Assembly (NCBI GenBank): GCA_002367335.1
Contig: DFBI01000062.1
Location: forward strand, 3,823 to 11,997
Direction of reading: 5' to 3'
DNA from: Syntrophaceae bacterium UBA3084
Lineage (GTDB): Bacteria; Desulfobacterota; Syntrophia; Syntrophales; UBA6807
Length of the DNA: 8,175 bases
Positions 1-5,800 of this stretch are shown piece after piece (position 1 is the stretch's first letter; every line of letters starts with the position of its first letter). Both the position numbers and the translations under genes were made by a program. The notes beneath the pieces were generated by a model, which had not been told where the DNA came from, searched no databases, and saw only the letters and a list, made by a program, of their open reading frames with translations.

Positions 1-79
1 TTACCGCTAATGGCTGGAGAAAACGTCTGGTCTCTTTCTGAATTGAGGTTTGCCGGATTATTTCGCCCCCTTCGTTCAT
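1..79 (-). CDS. Possible hypothetical protein, N-terminal part, runs off the left edge
   Basis: On the minus strand an ATG at 79-77 opens a frame that stays open for 26 codons to the window edge, beginning MNEGGEIIRQ. The ATG lies six bases after the TAG stop of the Spy-like gene, so translational coupling within one operon is plausible. The upstream bases (CAGGG next to the ATG) are a poor ribosome binding site, so a start by coupling or a start elsewhere is possible. Twenty-six residues are too few to assign a family; they show no signal peptide or membrane segment. An open frame this short can arise by chance. Confidence 0.33.
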   Translation of the reverse strand, partial: MNEGGEIIRQTSIQKETRRFLQPLAV

Positions 80-84
80 CCCTG

Positions 85-519
85 CTATTTCCATCCTCTC
101 TTGATGGGTGGATTCTCAAGGGTGCTCCAGGATCTTATCTGTTCCGGAGTTAAAACATCCCTTATCTCTAATTGATAATCAATCATCATTTTCTGTCTTT
201 GAACATTTAAAATCCGAATATCTCGAGCCATACCCCGTATTTTCTTTTCATCAGCTTCCGGGTCTCTCAACAAACTTTTGAGTTCAATTTGTTTGACGAT
301 AAGTTCGCTCCTGAGTTGGAGTATCTTATTTCTGTATGTGGCGCTGATTTCTTCTATATTTTTATTCTGTTCTTCAGAAAACCTCATTTCAGTTAGAGAA
401 ACGCCATCTTTACTGTTCGTTTTTTCAGCATTTTGTTTTGGTTCCTGTACCTGCGCCGGGAAACCCATTGAAGGACAAAGAAATGCAAGAATCATCACCC
501 ACACAAAAATTTTTTTCAT
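85..519 (-). CDS. Spy/CpxP-like periplasmic protein (LTxxQ-type)
   Basis: This is a 144-residue exported helical protein. Residues 1 to about 22 form a signal peptide: MKK, a hydrophobic core, then PSMGFPA, with likely cleavage after G19 or A22. After a polar linker there are long charged amphipathic helices, with an FSEEQ segment near residues 47-51 and LTPEQ near 123-127. Paired (F/L)(S/T)xxQ motifs in a small all-helical periplasmic protein are the hallmark of the Spy/CpxP/ZraP group, whose members act as periplasmic chaperones or sense envelope and metal stress. Similarity is by motif and architecture only, so a specific role is not assignable. I chose the ATG at 519, not the TTG one codon earlier, because AAGGAGG at 526-532 is six bases from the ATG and only three from the TTG. 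The gene is transcribed away from the squalene/phytoene synthase gene. Confidence 0.78.
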   Translation of the reverse strand: MKKIFVWVMILAFLCPSMGFPAQVQEPKQNAEKTNSKDGVSLTEMRFSEEQNKNIEEISATYRNKILQLRSELIVKQIELKSLLRDPEADEKKIRGMARDIRILNVQRQKMMIDYQLEIRDVLTPEQIRSWSTLENPPIKRGWK

Positions 520-574
520 CAAAGCCCTCCTTAAAGTTATGTTTCCTTTTCATTGCCCTAAATTTTCAGCAAAT

Positions 575-601
575 ACTATACCAAAAATTGCAATGTGTAA
601 A
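575..601 (-). promoter_or_regulatory. Candidate promoter of the Spy-like gene
   Basis: Read on the minus strand there is TTTACA (601-596), a 15-base gap and TATAGT (580-575), about 55 bases upstream of the ATG. The -10 box matches consensus at 5 of 6 positions, but the spacing is short for a housekeeping sigma promoter, so this is only a candidate. Confidence 0.3.
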
Positions 602-643
602 TAACTTAAAATTATGACATTTATTCCCGGGACAGGCCAAAAG

Positions 644-659
644 TCGACAATAATGTCGA
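644..659. repeat. Perfect inverted repeat TCGACA-ATAA-TGTCGA
   Basis: Six-base arms separated by four bases form a 16-bp dyad, the shape of a dimeric regulator site. It lies about 125 bases upstream of the Spy-like start codon. A third TCGACA half-site occurs at 732-737. No regulator can be named, and a dyad this short can occur by chance. Confidence 0.35.
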
Positions 660-880
660 ATATGGAACAAAACATGCCAATATCCTAACTGCCTGTATTA
701 ACATGCATTAGTATTATTGGGGTTTTAATAATCGACATTTTTTTCTTTTTTATTTATGTGTGGACAGTGTTTATATTCCTGCGATTTTGGGCAGAATGCT
801 TTTCATTTTAGAGACTTAAAGATCATGTTTGTGTCTGGTATATGATTTGCATAACTATTCAACGACCACAGTAAAAGAAT

Positions 881-898
881 AGAATCTCCTCCGATTCT
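881..898. repeat. Short perfect inverted repeat (AGAATC / GATTCT)
   Basis: Arms AGAATC (881-886) and GATTCT (893-898) flank the six-base loop TCCTCC. No T-run follows on either strand, so it is not an intrinsic terminator. In RNA from the minus strand the loop would read GGAGGA. No function is assigned. Confidence 0.25.
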
Positions 899-980
899 GG
901 CTTAAACCATGTGGCCGGTCGATTTGTCTCATCCAAAATATTACAGGGTAAATTGATCGGTAAACAACAAGTTTTAACAC

Positions 981-1001
981 GGGGAGGTCACGTACCTCCC
1001 C
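981..1001. repeat. Strong GC-rich hairpin (GGGGAGGT-CACGT-ACCTCCCC)
   Basis: Eight-base perfect arms at 981-988 and 994-1001 enclose a five-base loop. This is the most stable predicted stem in the long intergenic stretch. It is not followed by a U-tract on either strand, so a classical intrinsic terminator is unlikely. It could be an RNA structural element, a protein binding site or part of an old repeat. Confidence 0.45.
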
Positions 1002-1140
1002 ACCCCCTCCTCATCGTTTCAATACAGTTTCTTTGTATCCTATCCAAAACCCAAACTAAACATTGAAAACCCACATTTTCAAAATCTCACGCTCATAAAC
1101 ATACAACCTGACCCCGACAAACCGGAACTAAACAAAATTT

Positions 1141-1306
1141 TTCTACCACGAAAGGCACGAAGAACTCGAAGATAAAGAAAAAGATGCTTTGAGCTCGTCG
1201 AAGTCTGAGCTCACGCCACAGGATTGCCGATGACCACAGACGGCGCTGGTTGTTACTTTTTTATTCTTTGTGCCTCTGTGTCTACCTGAGTAGTGACCAC
1301 CATATA
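1141..1306. repeat. Decayed intergenic repeat with imperfect inverted ends
   Basis: The left part contains TACCACGAAAGGCACGAAGA, and the right part contains TTCTTTGTGCCT (1264-1275), the complement of AGGCACGAAGAA (1153-1164) at 11 of 12 positions. Arms of the type ACCACGAAGGCACGAAG paired with CTTTGTGCCT are, from memory, a common non-coding repeat in environmental bacterial genomes; I could not search for it. The middle holds CTGAGCTCACGCC (1205-1217), which recurs inverted at 2543-2555 inside the element after the squalene/phytoene synthase gene. Outer limits are approximate. A reduced relative lies at 7319-7333. Confidence 0.5.
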
Positions 1307-1337
1307 ACAAGAAAAGCACTCTCTTCCGATATTTCCT

Positions 1338-1366
1338 TTGACTTGATGAAGGTATTTATTTAAAAT
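1338..1366 (+). promoter_or_regulatory. Likely sigma-70-type promoter of the squalene/phytoene synthase gene
   Basis: TTGACT (1338-1343), a 17-base spacer and TAAAAT (1361-1366) each match consensus at 5 of 6 positions at the ideal spacing. Transcription would start near 1373, giving a leader of about 24 bases with a weak AAGG ribosome binding site at 1384-1387. It lies just outside the upstream repeat. Confidence 0.62.
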
Positions 1367-1396
1367 TCGCCGGGTAAATATCATAAGGCTGATACT

Positions 1397-2434
1397 ATGA
1401 GTCAAAATGACCATCTCGACGATCTTGCATTTTGTGAAGAATATCTTGTTAAGGTCTCGAGAACATTCGCCATAAATATAAAAATTCTCACGGATCATTC
1501 ATATAGGAGTCTTCTGCTGGCATATCTCCTGTGCCGTATAGCCGATACCATAGAAGATGATTCCTGTTTTTCTGCGTCATTCAAGAAGCAAAAATTATGC
1601 GAATATTCCGAGCTCTTTCCACCCTCACCTGACTACAAAAACCGGATTGAGATTTTCCTGGAAGATATTGCTTTCAAGCAGGGAACTGATTCATCATATC
1701 TTTTGATGAACACCGTTCGCGTTTTTAATGAATTTGTCAAACTTCCGGACAATATGATTTCTGTCATATCCGCACATGTAAAAGAAATGGCCGTCGGTAT
1801 GGCAAGTTTTCAGAAAAAGGCTCCCGATGATGGCATCATATTCCTGGAGGATCAGGAAGAACTTGACAGATATTGCTACTTCGTCGCCGGTACCGTGGGT
1901 CTCATGATCACATCCATATTTTCAGAAAATTCGCGAAGAATTACACAGCGAATCAAAAAAAAGCTTCGGGAAAGAAGTGTCGCCTTCGGGTTGGGTTTGC
2001 AGATTACCAACATTGCTAAAGATTTCTATGGGGATCGTGAGCGGGGCTGGTCCTACGTGCCCCGTTCCTTTTTCATCGAAGAGGGTATTGATCCGATTCA
2101 CGATTCATTTCACGATAAACAGGAAGGTTTCGTTAACGCACATAAACGGTTAATTAATCTTGCCCTTAAATACCTCGATGAAGCGTTGCTTTACACACTC
2201 GATATTCCAAGGACACTTATACGTTTTCGCCTCTTTTGCCTGTGGCCCCTTTTCATGGCGGTAGAATCGCTGGCCAAACTCTCAGGTGAACAAAATCTCT
2301 TCAAAGGCCAGGTCGTAAAGATCAGCAGGAATGATGTGAAACGGATAGTTCGTAATACCTCTCTGGCCGTTATGTCAAACAGCATACTTAAATATATGTA
2401 TTACAACACCCGACGGAAAGTCAAGGGAGGTTAG
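1397..2434 (+). CDS. Squalene/phytoene synthase family protein
   Basis: A 345-residue class I isoprenoid synthase expected to join two prenyl diphosphates head to head: two farnesyl-PP to squalene, or two geranylgeranyl-PP to phytoene. Visible signatures in order are SRTFA (21-25), the first Asp-rich motif DTIED (50-54) after the helix LLCRIA, the YCYFVAGTVG segment (159-168), and the second Asp-rich motif, with N205, D209 and D213 in NIAKDFYGD followed by RERGW. The two DxxxD motifs bind diphosphate through Mg2+ in this family. The QITNIAKD(x)3D form, 345-residue length and the C-terminal R-F-x-L-F-C-x-W-P-L helix favour squalene synthase over phytoene synthase, but the product is not certain. 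There is no obvious C-terminal membrane anchor. The start ATG follows AAGG at 1384-1387. No other hopanoid, sterol or carotenoid gene lies in the window. The stop codon abuts an inserted repeat element. Confidence 0.88.
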   Translation: MSQNDHLDDLAFCEEYLVKVSRTFAINIKILTDHSYRSLLLAYLLCRIADTIEDDSCFSASFKKQKLCEYSELFPPSPDYKNRIEIFLEDIAFKQGTDSSYLLMNTVRVFNEFVKLPDNMISVISAHVKEMAVGMASFQKKAPDDGIIFLEDQEELDRYCYFVAGTVGLMITSIFSENSRRITQRIKKKLRERSVAFGLGLQITNIAKDFYGDRERGWSYVPRSFFIEEGIDPIHDSFHDKQEGFVNAHKRLINLALKYLDEALLYTLDIPRTLIRFRLFCLWPLFMAVESLAKLSGEQNLFKGQVVKISRNDVKRIVRNTSLAVMSNSILKYMYYNTRRKVKGG

Positions 2435-2638
2435 GGTCTGTCATGAAATAAGTATTACATTTATCCATCTCATCTTCAGGCCATCTTTAGCCAATTCTCA
2501 ATCGCAAAATCCTCAAAAGAGCCCCGCTATTCCTGCGGCTTCGGCGTGAGCTCAGTCGAACGGTTTTGCTCACTTGTATCGACTAAACCTGACCCAAATC
2601 CGGGCGCCTAGCTGCAACACTTATTTCATGACAGATCC
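2434..2638. mobile_element. MITE-like non-coding element with 26-bp terminal inverted repeats
   Basis: The left end (2434-2459) and the reverse complement of the right end (2613-2638) match at 23 of 26 positions, with a perfect 17-base core TCTGTCATGAAATAAGT. The element is 205 bp and too short to encode a transposase; the frames inside show no family motif. TTA occurs immediately outside both ends (2431-2433 and 2639-2641), a possible 3-bp target duplication. If so, the element supplies the final G of the TAG stop of the squalene/phytoene synthase gene, and the empty site would have read GGT TAA. Inside are two smaller stem-forming stretches (about 2520-2540, and 2546-2573 with GTGAGC/GCTCAC arms). 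This fits a MITE moved by an unlinked transposase; a large REP-type palindrome is the alternative. Confidence 0.6.
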
Positions 2639-2652
2639 TTAAAAAGATGATT

Positions 2653-2703
2653 CGTACTTTGACGGTTTCGTAAAAAATTTTCCCCGGGGAGGCGTACGGA
2701 AAC
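2653..2703. repeat. Imperfect hairpin around a TCCCCGGGGA palindrome
   Basis: TTTGACGGTTTCGTAAAAAA (2658-2677) and TACGGAAAC (2695-2703) contain complementary segments (GTTTCGTA against TACGGAAAC with one bulge), and CGTAC (2653-2657) pairs with GTACG (2694-2698). At the tip lies the 10-bp palindrome TCCCCGGGGA (2681-2690). The GACGGTTTCGTAAAAA string resembles dispersed repeats I recall from deltaproteobacterial genomes, but this is memory, not a search. It lies between the MITE-like element and the activase promoter and may be another repeat fragment. Confidence 0.35.
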
Positions 2704-2775
2704 AATAACCGCAGGCATATCATTGATATTCCGAGGATTATTTTTTGAGCATAACGCAGAAATTGGGCGAAAAGA

Positions 2776-2813
2776 CCATTAATCAATGGAATCATTTATT
2801 ATTTTGCTATAAC
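2776..2813 (+). promoter_or_regulatory. Candidate extended -10 promoter with overlapping dyad, activase gene
   Basis: TGCTATAAC (2805-2813) is an extended -10 element (TGn followed by TATAAC, 5 of 6 to consensus), predicting a start near 2820 and a leader of about 29 bases. No good -35 box is present. The place it should occupy holds a perfect small dyad, CCATT-AATC-AATGG (2776-2789), which could be an operator for an activator or repressor. The site fits the gene start well but is unproven. Confidence 0.42.
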
Positions 2814-2848
2814 CAGTTTACTGAACTACTCGGAGGCGTTTTACTGAA

Positions 2849-5800
2849 ATGAAATCACTCGGTATATGTATTGGAGCATCAACACTCTCGGCTATTGATA
2901 TCCTGAAAGATAATGAAAACAAAATATCCACAGGCAACATCTACATAAAGCCGCATGAAGGCAACCCCCTCGAGGCATTTTTAAAGCTATTCAAGGAGCT
3001 GGATATAAAGAGTTATTCCAGGATAGCCGTAACAGGGAGAAGATTCAAGCAACTTGTGAATCTTTCCTCCATACCAGAGCCAGAAGCTGTTGAAACTGCT
3101 TTGTTTCATCTATCTGATAATAATAGACAATTTAATGCTGTTGTCAGCGCCGGGGGCGAGACATTTATGGTTTATGTCCTTGGCAAAGATGGAAGGATTA
3201 TTTCAGCTCAGGCAGGAAACAAATGCGCTTCAGGTACAGGGGAATTTTTCCTGCAACAGATAAAGAGAATGGGCATTTCCCTCGACGAGGCGCTCAGTAT
3301 TCCTGAAATGGACAGTCCATATAAGCTTTCTTCCCGCTGCACGGTATTCTGCAAAAGTGACTGCACCCATGCGACGAACACCGGTGTGCCTAAAGGACGT
3401 ATTATCGCAGGATTGTGTCAGATGATGGCATGGAAAATCCTGGAAATAATGAGACAAGTCCCCCGAACAGATATTATGATCATTGGAGGTACTTCCCAAA
3501 ATTCAATTATGATTGATTACCTCAAAAAAGAGATCGCAAATCTGGTAGTCCCGAAAGAGGCGCCATATTTTGAAGCCCTCGGAGCAGCGCTTTGGGCGCT
3601 GGATAACAAAACAGACCCGGCACCCAACATAGAGAACCTCATTAAAAAAGACAAAGATCCGTTTTTTTACCTGCCTCCGCTGAAGGATTTTGAAGGTATG
3701 GTAGATTTTAAAACAGCGGGAAAGGGAGAGACAAAAAGAGGTGACCGTTGCATACTTGGACTCGATATCGGATCCACAACAACAAAAGCCATATTATTAA
3801 GAACCTCAGACAACGCAATGTTGGCATCTATTTATTTAAGAACAAGTGGCGACCCGGTCAAAGCATCAAGGCAATGCTACCAGGCCCTTTATGATCAACT
3901 CGGCGATCTTGAAGACAAAATAGACATTGTCGGCCTGGGTGTGACTGGTTCGGGCAGGCAGATAGCCGGATTGCACGCTATGACGGATTCTATCATCAAT
4001 GAAATTATCGCCCATGCAACGGGCGCTCTTTTCTATGATAAAAATGTCGATACCATCTTTGAGATAGGGGGCCAGGATTCGAAATACACTTATATCACAA
4101 GCGGAGTTGCTTCCGATTATGCCATGAATGAAGCCTGCAGCGCGGGAACAGGTTCTTTCCTTGAAGAAGCCGCAAAAGAGACCCTTGGCATTGAAGTGGA
4201 GGAAATCGGAAATATAGCAATGCGAGGACAACGTCCCCCCAATTTTAACGATCAGTGCGCGGCCTTTATCGGGAGTGATATCAAAAATGCATTTCATGAA
4301 GGAATTGGCAAACAAGATATTGTAGCCGGACTCGTATATTCTATCGGCATGAATTACAATAACCGCATTAAGGGAAACAGACCGATTGGGAGGAAAGTCT
4401 TTATGCAGGGTGGGGTCTGCTACAATCGAGCGGTACCGATTGCTATGGCATCACTTTTAGAGAAGGAAATTATTGTCCCCCCAAATCCAGGATTGATAGG
4501 TGCTTTCGGTGTAGCGCTTGAGGTAAAGCATCGAATAGATCTCGGTCTCATAAAAGAAAAGCGCTTTTCACTGGAACAGCTAAAAAACAGGTCGGTAGAA
4601 TATGGCAACAGTTTTATTTGCAAGGGATGTGACAGAAAATGTGAAATCGCAAGGATAAAGATAGAGGGGAAGACATACCCCTTCGGAGGGGCTTGTAATA
4701 AATGGTATAATTTAAGATTACACCATAATATAAATATGGAGGAACTTGATCTGGTTGATTCCTTCGAAAAACTGATCTTCCATAAATATATAGACCCACC
4801 CGAGAAATTCGGTATCGGTAAGAGCGCAGAAACAGTAGGAATTAACAAGTCCTTTTTTGTAAATGAATACTATCCGCTTTATTACAATTTCTTTGCCCTG
4901 CTTGGGTTTAAGGTTGTGCTTCCTGACACTGTAAAACTGGAGGGAATAAATCGCAAAGGAGCTGCATTTTGCTATCCAGGCGAAATCTCTCATGGCTACT
5001 TCCTGAATCTTCTGGAAAAGAAGCCGGATTATTTATTCATGCCGCAACTTAAGTCGACTTACGTTGAGACAAGTTCAGAACATACTGAAACATGCCCGAT
5101 TTCTCAAGGCGAACCATACTGGCTGGCTACCGCTTACAAAGATAATAAAACATATCACCACATTAAGGAAAAAGGAAGGGTACTTTCTCCCGTTATAGCT
5201 TTTGACAAGGGAGACAAAGAAGTAGAAAAGGCTTTTCTCATGATGGCCCCCAAACTTGGCATCAGTAAAAAAAAGGTACGCATGGCATATATGGAAGCAA
5301 CGCATATCCAGAAAATGGTCTTTGGCAAAATGAAGGAAAAAGGGAGGGAGGCCCTGCAAGCGCTTGAATCTGACCCTGATAAGTCAGCCGTAGTTATATT
5401 TGGAAGATCCTATAATGCCTTTGTGCCTGAAGCCCACATGGGCATTCCTGGCAAGTTTGCTTCAAGAAACATCATGGTAATCCCGCATGAATTTCTTACA
5501 TATAATGACGAACCTATACGGGATCATATGTACTGGTCTGCCGGGCAGACAATTCTCAAAGCTGCAAGTTTTGTAAAGAAACACCCCCGTCTCTTTGGAT
5601 GTTATATAACTAATTTTTCATGTGGACCCGATTCATTTCTTGTCGGATATTTCCGTAATATAATGGGGAAAAAGCCTTCATTAACACTAGAGCTGGATAG
5701 TCACACTGCCGACGCGGGATTGGAAACCAGGGTGGAGGCGTTTCTTGACATTACTAAAAGTTACCGTGAATTAGAACGACATAAAAAAATTATAGACGTT

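Larger units (their letters stand above)
602..1140. other. Long intergenic stretch without a recognisable gene
   Basis: I see no frame with a ribosome binding site, family motif or convincing length here on either strand, and nothing resembling tRNA, rRNA or a known riboswitch. The left part is AT-rich. The right part (about 1002-1140) has a marked excess of C over G on the plus strand. Three short perfect inverted repeats (644-659, 881-898, 981-1001) are the only distinct structures and are listed separately. The stretch separates a leftward from a rightward gene, so it presumably carries regulatory DNA for both, and possibly decayed repeats or an unrecognised small RNA. Confidence 0.6.

Noticed and set aside
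520..522. TTG start one codon upstream of the Spy-like ATG
   Set aside because: AAGGAGG would be only three bases from TTG but is six from the ATG, the more usual spacing, and ATG is the stronger start.
278..604. Plus-strand open frame opposite the Spy-like gene
   Set aside because: It mirrors a gene with signal peptide, ribosome binding site and family motifs, and has no motif of its own.
981..1020. Intrinsic terminator at the GGGGAGGT/ACCTCCCC hairpin
   Set aside because: Neither strand has a T-run after the stem and no gene ends nearby.
1253..1498. Minus-strand open frame overlapping the start of the squalene/phytoene synthase gene
   Set aside because: It crosses a well supported promoter and gene start, covers repeat DNA and shows no recognisable domain.
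2583..2795. Minus-strand 70-residue open frame downstream of the squalene/phytoene synthase gene
   Set aside because: It runs through the right end of the MITE-like element and the hairpin region, and has no family motif; it is most likely a chance frame.
3866..4315. Long minus-strand open frame within the activase gene
   Set aside because: It lies wholly opposite the second ATPase repeat, whose motifs are intact on the plus strand, so it is a shadow frame.
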